Assembly (NCBI GenBank): GCA_038040445.1
Contig: JBBPIG010000005.1
Location: 73,690-137,689, forward strand
Source: Acidobacteriota bacterium
GTDB taxonomy: Bacteria > Acidobacteriota > Blastocatellia > UBA7656
Direction: 5' to 3'
DNA: 64,000 bases
Below, in pieces: positions 1-8,582 of this stretch. Below the pieces are notes generated by a model that saw nothing but the letters and a program-made list of their open reading frames with translations, did not search any database and was not told where the DNA came from. The position numbers and the translations under genes are program-made. Within the stretch, counting starts at the first letter, position 1; each line of letters opens with the position of its first letter.

Positions 1-108
1 TGCTTTCTTGGGCTCTTCCTTCGCCGGCGGTGGCTCTGCTTTCTTGGGCTCTTCCTTCGCCGGCGGTGGCTCTGCTTTCTTGGGCTCTTCCGTAGGCTGA
101 GGAGAGGC
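1..108. repeat. 36-bp tandem repeat in the E2 linker
   Basis: Two identical 36-bp units (1-36 and 37-72) and a third diverging copy (73-108) encode the 12-residue linker repeat EPPPAKEEPKKA. Identity at every base of the first two units points to recent copying, and the array may continue past the window edge. Confidence 0.9.
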
Positions 109-381
109 TTCCTTCGCGCTCTCGGTTGCCGCCGGCTTCGTTTCACCGCCGTTGATCACTGCGACCACCGTGTTAACGGGAACGGTTTCACCCTCCTGAA
201 CCTTTATCTCGGAGAGCACGCCCGAGGTTGGCGCAGGGATCTCAGCGTCGACCTTATCGGTCGAGATCTCAAACAGCGGTTCGTCGCGTTTGACCGAGTC
301 GCCGACTTGCTTGAGCCACTTTACAATCGTTCCTTCGGCGATGGACTCTCCCATCTGCGGCATCTTTACTTCTTCGCTCAT
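1..381 (-). CDS. 2-oxoacid dehydrogenase complex E2, lipoyl domain (partial)
   Basis: N-terminal 127 residues of a dihydrolipoamide acyltransferase; the rest lies beyond the window. Residues 1-80 form a lipoyl domain (MSEEVKMPQMGESIAEG start) with the lipoylated lysine at K43 in the TDKVD motif. A Pro/Ala/Lys/Glu-rich swinging-arm linker follows, which includes a 12-residue repeat (EPPPAKEEPKKA). The E2 core passes acyl groups from E1 to CoA while the lipoyl arm visits E1, E2 and E3. It is last in the visible operon Rieske - E3 - E1 alpha - E1 beta - E2, so the complex is encoded together. Pyruvate, branched-chain or acetoin specificity cannot be decided from this part. Confidence 0.9.
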   Translation of the reverse strand, partial: MSEEVKMPQMGESIAEGTIVKWLKQVGDSVKRDEPLFEISTDKVDAEIPAPTSGVLSEIKVQEGETVPVNTVVAVINGGETKPAATESAKEASPQPTEEPKKAEPPPAKEEPKKAEPPPAKEEPKKA

Positions 382-397
382 AATTCTCCAATCTGAT

Positions 398-484
398 TAG
401 TCCGTAGTCCGTGGTCAGTAGTCCGTGGCGAGGCCGGATCATCTCGCCGCGACTACGGACCACGGACCACGGACCACGGACTAT
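398..484. repeat. Inverted pair of 7-bp repeats between E2 and E1 beta
   Basis: Left arm (398-432) is built of heptamers AGTCCGT AGTCCGT GGTCAGT AGTCCGT; right arm (443-484) is the inverse, GGACCAC repeated three times then GGACTA. The arms pair over about 34 positions with few mismatches around a 10-nt loop, giving one long hairpin inside the operon. This resembles short tandemly repeated heptamer elements known from cyanobacteria, but family membership is not shown. Confidence 0.75.
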
Positions 485-1465
485 TCAATACGCTGCCAAC
501 GCGCGAGCCGCCTTCACCACATCGTCCACTTGCGGCATAAAGAATTCTTCCAGCGGAGGCGCGTAAGGTACCGGAGTATCGATCGAGGTCACCCTCATCA
601 CCGGGCCATCCAGGTATTCGAACGCTCCCTCGTTTATGACCGCGGTCAGCTCGCCGGCCATACCGCCTGTGCGTGTTGCCTCGTGCAGAATGATGACCTT
701 GCTCGTTTTCTTAACCGATTCCAAAACGGCTTCGCGGTCAAACGGCAGAAGCGTTCTCAGATCAATCACCTCGGCGTCTACGCCCTCTTTCTGCAAGCTG
801 TCCGCGGCTTCAAGCGCCGTGTAGACCATCGCGCCATACGTGATGATCGAGAGGTCGCGCCCTTCGCGACGGATCGCCGCCTTGCCGATCGGCACGATGT
901 AATCGTCCGTCGGGACTTCTTGCTTGATCTTCGGATTGCGGTACAAAAACTTGTGCTCGAAAAACAGCACCGGGTCTTCGTCGCGAATCGCGGCTTTGAT
1001 CAAGCCTTTCGCGTCGTAGGGCGTCGAAGGCTCGACCATCTTCAAGCCCGGGGTGTTAAGAAAAAACGACTCGACGTTCTGCGAATGAAAAGGGCCGCCG
1101 TGTACGCCTCCCCCGCACGGTCCGCGCACGACCATCGGCAGACCAATCCCCTGGCGATAGCGGCTGGTTGCGGCGTAGTTGGTGAGAATGTCGAAGCAGC
1201 ACGAGATGAAGTCGATGAACTGCATCTCGGCTACCGGCCGCATCCCCATCATCGCCGCTCCGCACGCCGCGCCGACTATCGCCGATTCCGATATCGGAGT
1301 GTCGATAACCCGCCCGTCGCCGAAGCGACCCGCGAAACCTTCGGTCACCTTGAACGCGCCGCCATAGATGCCAATATCTTCGCCGAGAAGAAAGACACGG
1401 TCGTCGCGTTCCATCTCTTCCCAGAGTCCCTGACGTATTGCTTCGAGTAAAGTTATTGCGGCCAT
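485..1465 (-). CDS. 2-oxoacid dehydrogenase E1 component, beta subunit
   Basis: 326 residues, normal for the beta subunit of heterotetrameric alpha2beta2 E1 enzymes (pyruvate or branched-chain 2-oxoacid dehydrogenase). The early GEDIGIYGGAF segment, the PISESAIVGAACGAA block and the C-terminal transketolase domain (from about residue 200, DLSIITYGAMV; then VIDLRTLLPFD) are all present. With E1 alpha it forms the thiamine diphosphate site that decarboxylates the 2-oxoacid and reductively acylates the E2 lipoyl arm. It lies 45 bp after E1 alpha and before E2 on the same strand. The ATG start has only a weak ribosome binding site, consistent with an internal operon gene. The closest resemblance by eye is to branched-chain-type beta subunits, but substrate remains open. 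Confidence 0.93.
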   Translation of the reverse strand: MAAITLLEAIRQGLWEEMERDDRVFLLGEDIGIYGGAFKVTEGFAGRFGDGRVIDTPISESAIVGAACGAAMMGMRPVAEMQFIDFISCCFDILTNYAATSRYRQGIGLPMVVRGPCGGGVHGGPFHSQNVESFFLNTPGLKMVEPSTPYDAKGLIKAAIRDEDPVLFFEHKFLYRNPKIKQEVPTDDYIVPIGKAAIRREGRDLSIITYGAMVYTALEAADSLQKEGVDAEVIDLRTLLPFDREAVLESVKKTSKVIILHEATRTGGMAGELTAVINEGAFEYLDGPVMRVTSIDTPVPYAPPLEEFFMPQVDDVVKAARALAAY

Positions 1466-1510
1466 CGGATTTGCTCGTTATGCGATTCTGCTTCTAAGCC
1501 TCATCGCCTC

Positions 1511-2512
1511 CTATTTTCCAACGCCGCGAACTGAAGGCGCCTTGTCTTCGGCATAAACACCGCCGAGAGCGTCCCCGGGCGCGGGCGAAGGTTGGCTTTC
1601 GGCCCACTCCAAATCTGCGTCCAGAGTCGCCTCGACGCGCTTCTTTACCTCGTCGATGTCGGCAGTGCCGGCAACCTTCTTTTCCTTCAGCGCTTTTTCG
1701 AAGTGCGTGATCGGATCTCGCTTGGTCCATTGATCCAGGACCTCTTTCGGCACATACGATTGATTGTCGTGGGCCGCGTGGCCTCGCATTCGGAAAGTCT
1801 TCGCTTCGATGAAGGTCGGGCCGCCTCCATCGCGCGCTCGATCAACCGCGCGGCAAGCCGATCTATAAACGGCCATCACGTCGTTGCCGTCGACGATCTC
1901 GCTCGGCATGCCATAAGCCTTTGCGCGATCGGCCAGGTTCAGAATACGCATCTGCTTGGTGGTCGGGGTCGTGTACGCATAGGAATTATTCTCGCCCACG
2001 ATCACCAGCGGCAGGTTCTGGACTGCGGCGAAGTTCGCGGCTTCGTGAAACGCGCCGGTGCTCGTTCCGCCGTCGCCGATGTACACCATACCGACGGATT
2101 TCTTGTTCTGCATTCGCTTCGCCAGCAAGACCCCGTTCATCACGGCTATCAGGGTGCCGAGCGGACTGATTGTTCCAATGAAGCCGCGATCCAGGTCGGT
2201 GATATGGAGGTTCTGATCGCGCCCGCGTGAAAGCGAGGTCGCCCGCCACAGATAGTTTGCGAAGACTTCGCGAGGCAGCGCTCCGATCACCAGCAAAGCG
2301 CCGAGGTCGCGCGTCAGCGGCGAGAGTATGTCGCCCTGGTGTTTGTCGAGCGCATAAGCCGAGCCGACTGCAGTTGCTTCCTGGCCGAGACTTCGAAAAA
2401 GCCCGCCGACTATCTTGCCCTGCTTGTACAGATTGTCGAGCCGGTCCTCGAGCGAGCGAGTCAGCCGCATAAAGAACAGCAGTTCGAGTTGTTGGCGCTT
2501 ATCGAGGTCCAT
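1511..2512 (-). CDS. 2-oxoacid dehydrogenase E1 component, alpha subunit
   Basis: 333 residues carrying the thiamine diphosphate motif (GDGGTSTGAFHEAANFA, closing in GENN about 30 residues later) and the SRGRDQNLHITD segment typical of E1 alpha. It decarboxylates the 2-oxoacid together with the beta subunit encoded next. The region around RMRGHAAHD matches the usual regulatory-loop area (RxRGHS in many relatives). The C terminus is Pro/Ala/Gly-rich and probably flexible. The order E3 - E1 alpha - E1 beta - E2 is a full complex operon. The ATG start is clear and sits directly at the edge of a hairpin-forming intergenic repeat. Confidence 0.93.
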   Translation of the reverse strand: MDLDKRQQLELLFFMRLTRSLEDRLDNLYKQGKIVGGLFRSLGQEATAVGSAYALDKHQGDILSPLTRDLGALLVIGALPREVFANYLWRATSLSRGRDQNLHITDLDRGFIGTISPLGTLIAVMNGVLLAKRMQNKKSVGMVYIGDGGTSTGAFHEAANFAAVQNLPLVIVGENNSYAYTTPTTKQMRILNLADRAKAYGMPSEIVDGNDVMAVYRSACRAVDRARDGGGPTFIEAKTFRMRGHAAHDNQSYVPKEVLDQWTKRDPITHFEKALKEKKVAGTADIDEVKKRVEATLDADLEWAESQPSPAPGDALGGVYAEDKAPSVRGVGK

Positions 2513-2518
2513 AAGAAG

Positions 2519-2587
2519 CGGTTTCGGGTTCAGGGTTCAGGGTTTCTGGTTCGGAACTCGGAACCACGAACCCGGAACCCTGAACCG
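2519..2587. repeat. Inverted pair of a second 7-bp repeat between E1 alpha and E3
   Basis: The period is seven again but with another unit: GGGTTCA GGGTTCA GGGTTTC on the left, GAACCCG GAACCCT GAACCGA on the right, so the two halves can fold on each other. It almost fills the gap between the E1 alpha start and the lpdA stop. Same architecture as the element at 398-484 with an unrelated unit sequence. Confidence 0.75.
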
Positions 2588-2589
2588 AT

Positions 2590-3996
2590 TCAAACATGAA
2601 TCACCATTCCGTGCGCGTCTTCGAAGGCTTCGTGTATGCTTTCGGACACTGTCGGGTGCGCGTGCATGGTGTTGATCAGCTCTTCCACCGTGGCTTCCAT
2701 TTGCAATGCGACGCAGCCTTCGACGATCAACTCGGTGGCGTGCGGACCGATCAAGTGCAACCCCAGCACTTCGTCATAACGCGCGTCGCTTACGACCTTC
2801 ACCATGCCTTCAGTCGCACCGAGAATCTGGGCCTTGGCGACGACCGGAATCGGAAAATGACCGACCTTCACGTCGTAGCCTCGTTCGCGCGCTTTCGCTT
2901 CGGTCAGGCCCACGCTCGCGACCTCAGGCTGGCAATAAGTGCAGCCGGGAACGTGGTCGTAGTTGATCGGCCGCGGATTCTTTCTCGCGATCGTTTCAAC
3001 CGCGAGAATGCCTTCGGCCGACGCCACGTGTGCGAGCCACGGCGTTGGAATCACATCGCCAATCGCATACACGTTAGGCTCAGCGGTGCGCATGTGATCG
3101 TCGATCTTGATGTAGCCCTTCTCCAATTCGACGCGCGTGTTCTCGAGTCCGAGATCGTCGGTGTAAGCGCGGCGTCCGACCGCGACCAGAAACTTTTCAG
3201 CCGTGAATTCGCGGTCCTCGTCGTTGATGCGCGCGGTAACCCGCACCAAGCCGTTTTCTCTGACTGCCGATCTGAAGTTTGCGCTGGTGAATGACTTGAT
3301 GCCTTGCTTCTTGAACGATTTTGCAAGCTCGGCGCTGATCTCTTCGTCTTCAATCGGAAGCAGTCGCGGCAGCAGCTCGAGTATCGTCACGTCCGTGCCG
3401 AAGCGCAAAAACATCGAAGCGAACTCTACGCCTACTGCGCCCGCGCCGAGTACGATCAGCGATTTGGGAATCTCTTTGAGTTCGAGTATCTCGTCGCTGG
3501 TGATTATCTGCTCGCCATCGATGGGAAGGTCCGGCAACGAGCGCGGGACTGACCCTGTCGCGATAACTATGTTCCTAGTCAATACCGCCTGCGTGGAGCC
3601 ATCCACGCCGGTCACCGTGATCCGGCCCGGGCCATCGATGTGGGCGGCTCCCTTGAAGACCTGAACCTTGTTCTTACGCATCAGAAACTCGACGCCCTTG
3701 GCGAGTTTCAAGACGACTTTGCCTTTGCGCTTCTGGGCCTGATCGAAGTCGAGCGAGACCGACCCCGCGACGATGCCGTGTTCCTTGGCGTGTTTGAATT
3801 CGTCGAGCAGGTCGGCGGTGTGCAGGAGCGATTTGGTTGGAATGCACCCGCGCAACAGGCAGGTGCCGCCGAGGTTCTTGTCCTTTTCTATGATTGCGGT
3901 CTTTAAGCCTAGCTGCCCTGCTCGAATCGCGGCAACGTAGCCGCCCGGTCCCGCCCCGATTATGGTTACATCAAACGTCTCAGTGCTTGAGCTCAA
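2590..3996 (-). CDS. lpdA: Dihydrolipoamide dehydrogenase (E3)
   Basis: 468-residue flavoprotein disulfide reductase that re-oxidises the dihydrolipoyl arm of E2 with NAD+. FAD-binding GAGPGGY lies near residues 14-20, the redox-active disulfide is C46/C51 (GGTCLLRGCIP), the NAD-binding GAGAVGVEFAS is central, and the C-terminal HAHPTVSE holds the catalytic His-Glu pair. Length is full. The frame begins at TTG, supported by a strong AGGAGG about 10 nt upstream (GCAGGAGGGG then TTG). It is the second gene of the operon after the Rieske protein. The CLLRGC spacing is normal for the family, where CLNVGC is more usual. Confidence 0.96.
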   Translation of the reverse strand: MSSSTETFDVTIIGAGPGGYVAAIRAGQLGLKTAIIEKDKNLGGTCLLRGCIPTKSLLHTADLLDEFKHAKEHGIVAGSVSLDFDQAQKRKGKVVLKLAKGVEFLMRKNKVQVFKGAAHIDGPGRITVTGVDGSTQAVLTRNIVIATGSVPRSLPDLPIDGEQIITSDEILELKEIPKSLIVLGAGAVGVEFASMFLRFGTDVTILELLPRLLPIEDEEISAELAKSFKKQGIKSFTSANFRSAVRENGLVRVTARINDEDREFTAEKFLVAVGRRAYTDDLGLENTRVELEKGYIKIDDHMRTAEPNVYAIGDVIPTPWLAHVASAEGILAVETIARKNPRPINYDHVPGCTYCQPEVASVGLTEAKARERGYDVKVGHFPIPVVAKAQILGATEGMVKVVSDARYDEVLGLHLIGPHATELIVEGCVALQMEATVEELINTMHAHPTVSESIHEAFEDAHGMVIHV

Positions 3997-4029
3997 TTAA
4001 GTCAGCCCCTCCTGCGCGGGTGTTTTGCG

Positions 4030-4344
4030 CTAGTCCAGCGAGAGCTTTACTTCGCCTTCTTCAACTTTTACTTCAAACTTTTCGACTTTAGCCATCGAGT
4101 CGATTGGCGAGGCGCCAGTAGCGAGGCTGTAGATCCACCCGTGCCACGGGCATTGCACGGTCAGGTTGTTTCGATCGACAAAGCCTTCACCCAACGGCCC
4201 GCCCCTATGCATGCAAGTGTTGTCCAGCGCGTAGAACTGGCCGTCAACGTTGAATACGGCGATCGTGCGGCCGTCGATTTCCACCACCATCGCTTGCCCA
4301 GGCGGGAGATCCGATGTGTTTGCAATTTTGATGAAGTCAGACAT
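4030..4344 (-). CDS. Rieske-type [2Fe-2S] ferredoxin-like protein
   Basis: 104 residues made of a single Rieske domain. The two cluster-binding boxes are C44-M-H46 (CMHRGGPLGEG) and C65-P-W-H68 (CPWHGWIY), so both Cys and both His ligands are present. Small free-standing proteins of this type act as electron carriers to oxygenases or other redox enzymes. There is no signal peptide, so it is expected in the cytoplasm. It is the first gene of the operon with the 2-oxoacid dehydrogenase complex, with only 33 bp to lpdA, but a functional tie to that complex is not established. The partner enzyme is not visible in the window. Confidence 0.9.
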   Translation of the reverse strand: MSDFIKIANTSDLPPGQAMVVEIDGRTIAVFNVDGQFYALDNTCMHRGGPLGEGFVDRNNLTVQCPWHGWIYSLATGASPIDSMAKVEKFEVKVEEGEVKLSLD

Positions 4345-4627
4345 TCAACTTTCTGTTGTGACTGGTCAGCAACTTGCGGTCAATTAATTGTTCTAGCCGC
4401 CAATTGAGCATCTTAGCAACCCGCTGCGCAGGCTTTCAAGTTGTATTGCCTGACCCACATGCGTGAAACAGTAGTTGTCAAATGATCGTTCTTTGAATGA
4501 AAGCGGGGTTTGATCGCGTCAATAATGGTAGGAAGATCTTCCCGGCTGCAACGCTCAACATGCAGCGATCGAGCCGGGAGAAACGATTTTGACTGTCTTC
4601 GCATACGCAGCAGGAGGAATGGAAGTT

Positions 4628-4936
4628 ATGGCAGCGACGTTTGGGAATCATAGTCATATCGCGCCAGAGAATCTAAGGTTGATGCTTCTATCCTATGGGA
4701 TGGACCACGCCTACCGGGTAATAAGTCTGGAAGAGATCGCGCATGCGATACCGCACGTCAGAAGAGATGAGGTTCAAAGCGTACTCGAGCGCCTCGCGCA
4801 GGAAGGTCTGGTGACCAGGTTCTCGGGCCGCTACTGCTTCAACAAAGCGATCCCGGTCGAGCTGCGACACAACATCGACCAGCTCATCACGCCCAGCGGG
4901 ACAATTCGGGCGAGAACAAACTCAGGAAGCATATAG
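4628..4936 (+). CDS. Small protein with a possible winged-helix fold
   Basis: 102 residues if translation starts at the ATG 10 nt after a perfect AGGAGG (4612-4617); an earlier in-frame ATG at 4619 is too close to that site. The middle (SLEEIAHAIPHVRRDEVQSVLERLAQEGLVTRFSGRYCF, read here in two parts) has the helix-turn-helix-wing rhythm of winged-helix regulators: 'ISLEEIAHAI', then 'VLERLAQEGLV', then a short strand pair. The family was not recognised. It is divergent from the Rieske/E3/E1/E2 operon with about 280 bp between them, so it could regulate that operon, but nothing in the sequence proves this. Confidence 0.65.
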   Translation: MAATFGNHSHIAPENLRLMLLSYGMDHAYRVISLEEIAHAIPHVRRDEVQSVLERLAQEGLVTRFSGRYCFNKAIPVELRHNIDQLITPSGTIRARTNSGSI

Positions 4937-5072
4937 GATTCCAGGAAAGATTCAGAGGGATCTGACGCTTCAGATTTGAGGCGGTCCAAGCTTTCTGTCC
5001 TGCGTGTTTCTGTCTATCTCGTTCGTATCTATATCCGCGACCACCTAATATCAAAAGGCGACGTCCTAACTT

Positions 5073-6842
5073 CTATTTCAGTTTCCTCAAAACCCAGTGA
5101 TCCTCGTCGACTCCAACATCAACCGGCTGCTTAGCCACAGTGAATGCGAATTTCCGCTTGCGCGCATCATCCCACACTGTGCGTGTCTCGCGAGTGCCGT
5201 CAACATAATGAATCGTCACATCGAGAGGCATGATGTACACCCCATCCGCGCGGCCGGGGATCACGTGAGATTGCTTCTGCTTGATCACAACCGTTACCTT
5301 GTAGTTCCCTGACTGGTCAGCATCGCTGCCTTCGAATGACACTTTGTAGACCGGACGGCCCGGCGCGTAAATCCATTGCTGGAAGAACCAGTCCAGCGAC
5401 GCGCCATAGTACTCCTCGCACACCCGCTGAAAGTCCAGGGTTGACGCGTTCGAAAAAGCGAAGCGCTCGCCGTACTGCTTCAATGCGTCGAAGAACTTCT
5501 GATCGCCGAGAACGTGACGCAGCATGTGTAGCACCCATCCGCCCTTCCGGTAGATCGCGCCTTGATCATCAAACGGCCTGTCGAGATTCTCGGCGGTCAC
5601 CGTTCCACCCAGCGCTCCATCCACGACCCCGTCATCGTAGCTCCTGCTCAACAATTCGCCCGGAGAGAGACCCGCGAAACGCTCGAAGAAAAGGACCTCG
5701 CAATAAGTCGCAAACCCTTCGTTGAGCCAGATGTCATCCCATGTCTTCATCGTCACCAGGTCGCCCCACCATTGATGGGCCAGCTCGTGAACAATGGTCG
5801 ATTGGTGGCTGCTGGTGACCGAGCCCACGAGTGAAGAGCTGATGCTGGTGATCGTCTGGTGCTCCATCGCGCCGCCGAACGGGAATTCAGCCATGCCGTA
5901 CTTCTCGCCTAGAAACGGATACTCTCCAAAAAGGTCGGCGTAGATCTGCATCGCCGAACGGGTGACCGCAAATTTCGCGCGCGCGAGCTCCAGATGCTCA
6001 GGGTAGACGTAGTAGACCAGCGGCATCGTGGTTACGCCGTCGAGCGCCGTGTAGCTGTCTTCGAATCGCTCATAGTTGGTGGCCGCAACAGACACCAGAT
6101 AGGTCGTAAGCGGCGAGTCCTCACGCCAGAAATATGTGACCGTGCCATCCGCGTTCGGCTGAGTCCGATCCAGCACGCCGTTTGAGGCCGCCTGATTACC
6201 CTGGGGCACCGTGACTTCGAGCTCGGCCGTAGCCTTGTCCGCGGGATTATCGATGCAAGGCCACCATAGCGGCGCGCCAAAGGGCTCGCTGTGGGTTGCA
6301 ATGACCGGCACGAAATTAGGGCCGTGCCGCGTAAACAGCAACCCTCCGCCGATACTGCTCGAACCTGTCCCAGGTCCGTGATATTGGATAACTACGGTGA
6401 ACGGCCTTCCCGCAGACACGGGGGCAGGGAAGCTGATTATGACCCGGCTGTCTTTTCGCCGAAAGTCGTTCGGGTTCCCGTCGAGCTTCACCGAATCGAT
6501 ACTCAGGTTTGGTTGAGCATCGACGTTGATGGCGCTCACGGTCCCGGTTGTCTCGCCCGTGATGGTGACGGCGCCCGTAACTACGCCCGCGGTACCGAAC
6601 CCGTTGGGCGCGAGTTGAATCTGCAGCCGGTAGTGCTTCACATCGATCGACTGAGACTCAACGGAAGACGCAACCAGCGAGGACGATTCAACGCTTTCCT
6701 GATGTAAGCCCTTCTCAATCCAGTTGTGTTCGCGTCTGATTCGTTCGAAGATCGATTCCTGATTTTGAGCAGACGAGGGAGCGCTGGGAGCGCACAGAAT
6801 CGCAAGCGTCAAAAACAAACAAGTGATTCGCGCTTTGAACAT
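5073..6842 (-). CDS. Secreted M1-family zinc aminopeptidase
   Basis: About 589 residues. The start used is the ATG preceded by AGGAG (CAGGAGAAGAAATG); it begins a clean signal peptide (MFKARITCLFLTLAILCAPS, then AQNQ), while a longer frame reading upstream has no site. The zinc site HELAHQWW is near residue 351 with the third ligand in NEGFATYCE about 20 residues later. The substrate-binding GGAMEH lies upstream of it, and a C-terminal domain follows. M1 enzymes trim N-terminal residues from peptides; the leader places this one outside the cytoplasm. It is followed on the same strand by M28 and M16 peptidases, giving a peptide-scavenging cluster, although palindromic repeats separate the genes. 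Confidence 0.93.
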   Translation of the reverse strand: MFKARITCLFLTLAILCAPSAPSSAQNQESIFERIRREHNWIEKGLHQESVESSSLVASSVESQSIDVKHYRLQIQLAPNGFGTAGVVTGAVTITGETTGTVSAINVDAQPNLSIDSVKLDGNPNDFRRKDSRVIISFPAPVSAGRPFTVVIQYHGPGTGSSSIGGGLLFTRHGPNFVPVIATHSEPFGAPLWWPCIDNPADKATAELEVTVPQGNQAASNGVLDRTQPNADGTVTYFWREDSPLTTYLVSVAATNYERFEDSYTALDGVTTMPLVYYVYPEHLELARAKFAVTRSAMQIYADLFGEYPFLGEKYGMAEFPFGGAMEHQTITSISSSLVGSVTSSHQSTIVHELAHQWWGDLVTMKTWDDIWLNEGFATYCEVLFFERFAGLSPGELLSRSYDDGVVDGALGGTVTAENLDRPFDDQGAIYRKGGWVLHMLRHVLGDQKFFDALKQYGERFAFSNASTLDFQRVCEEYYGASLDWFFQQWIYAPGRPVYKVSFEGSDADQSGNYKVTVVIKQKQSHVIPGRADGVYIMPLDVTIHYVDGTRETRTVWDDARKRKFAFTVAKQPVDVGVDEDHWVLRKLK

Positions 6843-6888
6843 TTCTTCTCCTGTGCGTCGCGGATGGTTGGTAGGCGCTTGACGTGGC

Positions 6889-6963
6889 GCAGACTTTAGT
6901 CCGTGTCGGGTAACTCCGCCAGTAGGGCAATGACCAGGCACAGACTAAAGTCTATGCTACTAA
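6889..6963. repeat. Palindromic repeat pair (AGACTTTAGTCTG type)
   Basis: Two inverted copies of a short palindrome (CAGACTTTAGTCCGTGT at 6891 and GCACAGACTAAAGTCTATG near 6938) fill the gap between the M28 stop and the M1 aminopeptidase start. The same family recurs at 8583-8712, 24207-24226 and 26316-26336. Confidence 0.75.
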
Positions 6964-8555
6964 GGCCGTTTGTCCACAACCAGGCGATGATCGAGATTCG
7001 CGACTCGCCAACCCGTCGCGAAGATCATTCTGTCGATCCGTTCCATCTTCTCGAAGTCGATCTTCTCAACAACGTCGCTCGGCCTGTGATAGTCGCGATG
7101 CACGCCGGTGAAGTAGAAGATGATCGGAATGCCGTGCTTGGCGTAGTTGTAGTGATCAGAGCGATAGTAAAAGCGCTCGGGGTGCTTTTCGTCGTTGTAC
7201 GTGTAGTCAAACCGCAAGCGCGCCGTGTCCGAATTGGTCTCTTCGTTCAGCCTGTTCAGCTCGGTTGAAAGCTTGTCGGCTCCGATTATGTAAATCGAAT
7301 CCTTGTCGGTCAGACGAGCGTCGCGCGGGTCATCGTCACCTTCGGGGCGGCTTCGGCCAACCATGTCGATATTGAAATTAGCGACAAGTTTCCGGAGCGG
7401 CACCACTGGTTCGTAGTCCGTATTGTATTCGGATCCGAACAGGCCCAGCTCTTCGCCGGTATGAAAGACAATCAGGATTGACCGTCTCGGCCGAGGACCG
7501 ACTGCAAACGCCTCGGCGATTTCGAGCACCGACACTGTGCCCGAGCCATCATCGTCAGCTCCATGATAGACCTCACCCTTGTCGCTGGTTGGCAAGTGAT
7601 CGTAGTGCGCGCTGAACACAACGTACTCATCTTTGAGTTTCGAATCAGCGCCCTCCAGGACGCCGGCTACGTTTTGAGCAGGCGGCGCGTCTTTCACGGC
7701 AACGCGAAGCTTGATCTCGGCGCTCGCGGCAAGCTCCGCGGGTTTGAGCTTGCTGCCGGGCGAGATGAGTTCAGAGCTCTCTTTGCCCATAGCCTTAGCG
7801 ATCGCTTTTATGAGCTCCGGCCCCGCGGTAATCTCGGGCAAGACCTTTCCGGATGTCGCGGTTCGCGGCGGCAAGCCTAACTGTTGCTGGCCCCCGAACT
7901 CGACCTTGAGTTGATCCCAGGTAAGGAGCCTTTGCGCGTCGGGAATCTTGATCAGTCCAATCGCTCCGTGCGCGAGCGCCGCCGGCTGCGCTTGCTCATC
8001 TTCGTTCAAACTCAATTTCTTTAGAGGCTCGGATAAGCCGCCGGACATCACCACGATTCGACCTTTTACCCGCAGACCGGCGTAGTCATCGTGACTATTC
8101 CTCGGCGACGAGACTCCGTATCCCACAAAAACCAGTTCGCCGCTGACGTTCATATTCGTCGGCGACTCCGCGACAAACGAGTCCGGGTACATGAACTCTC
8201 GCCTGGCGCCACCCTCAATGAGCGTCAGCCGGCTCGCCGCGAGATCGACGTTGCGGTAGCTGAGCGGCACTCGCTGAAAGAACGAGCCGTCGCGAGCTGC
8301 GCCGTGATAGCCGTAGGATTCGAGCTGAGACGCCAGGTAACGCGCGGCTATGAGGTTCGACGGGCTGAACGTGTAGCGCCCTCCCAGCTCACCGGAAGCA
8401 AGAAAGCTGAGATGGCGCTTCAGATCGCGCGCGGTGATGCTCGATGTTGCTTCAGCCGTTGGAAGCGGCCGATTGGCTGCGCCCGCTGTCGCCAGCGTGA
8501 GGGCCGCAAGCATTAGCATCGCTAGCGCGCGCCTGGGCGAATGACGGTGGTTCAT
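6960..8555 (-). CDS. Secreted M28-family zinc peptidase
   Basis: About 531 residues from the ATG with GGAAGGAG upstream; the leader (ALAMLMLAALTLATAGAA) is a typical signal peptide. A protease-associated-type insertion precedes the catalytic domain. Di-zinc ligands are visible in order: AHYDH, ADDDGSG, the catalytic pair in HTGEELG, NIDMVGR and a final His in YRSDHYNYAKHGIP. This is the normal M28 aminopeptidase/carboxypeptidase pattern. It lies between M1 and M16 genes on one strand. The gene ends in two consecutive TAG triplets, the second being the first three bases of a palindromic repeat. Exact substrate is unknown. Confidence 0.92.
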   Translation of the reverse strand: MNHRHSPRRALAMLMLAALTLATAGAANRPLPTAEATSSITARDLKRHLSFLASGELGGRYTFSPSNLIAARYLASQLESYGYHGAARDGSFFQRVPLSYRNVDLAASRLTLIEGGARREFMYPDSFVAESPTNMNVSGELVFVGYGVSSPRNSHDDYAGLRVKGRIVVMSGGLSEPLKKLSLNEDEQAQPAALAHGAIGLIKIPDAQRLLTWDQLKVEFGGQQQLGLPPRTATSGKVLPEITAGPELIKAIAKAMGKESSELISPGSKLKPAELAASAEIKLRVAVKDAPPAQNVAGVLEGADSKLKDEYVVFSAHYDHLPTSDKGEVYHGADDDGSGTVSVLEIAEAFAVGPRPRRSILIVFHTGEELGLFGSEYNTDYEPVVPLRKLVANFNIDMVGRSRPEGDDDPRDARLTDKDSIYIIGADKLSTELNRLNEETNSDTARLRFDYTYNDEKHPERFYYRSDHYNYAKHGIPIIFYFTGVHRDYHRPSDVVEKIDFEKMERIDRMIFATGWRVANLDHRLVVDKRP

Positions 8556-8582
8556 GCAACTCCTTCCCTGGTAGCACACACT

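Noticed and set aside
425-1450. Long plus-strand frame opposite E1 beta (341 codons)
   Set aside because: It is the complement of a clear E1 beta gene, with Arg/His-rich composition and no family match: a shadow of GC-rich codon use.
2596-3294. Plus-strand frame of 232 codons opposite lpdA
   Set aside because: Shadow of lpdA; no ribosome site and no recognisable domain.
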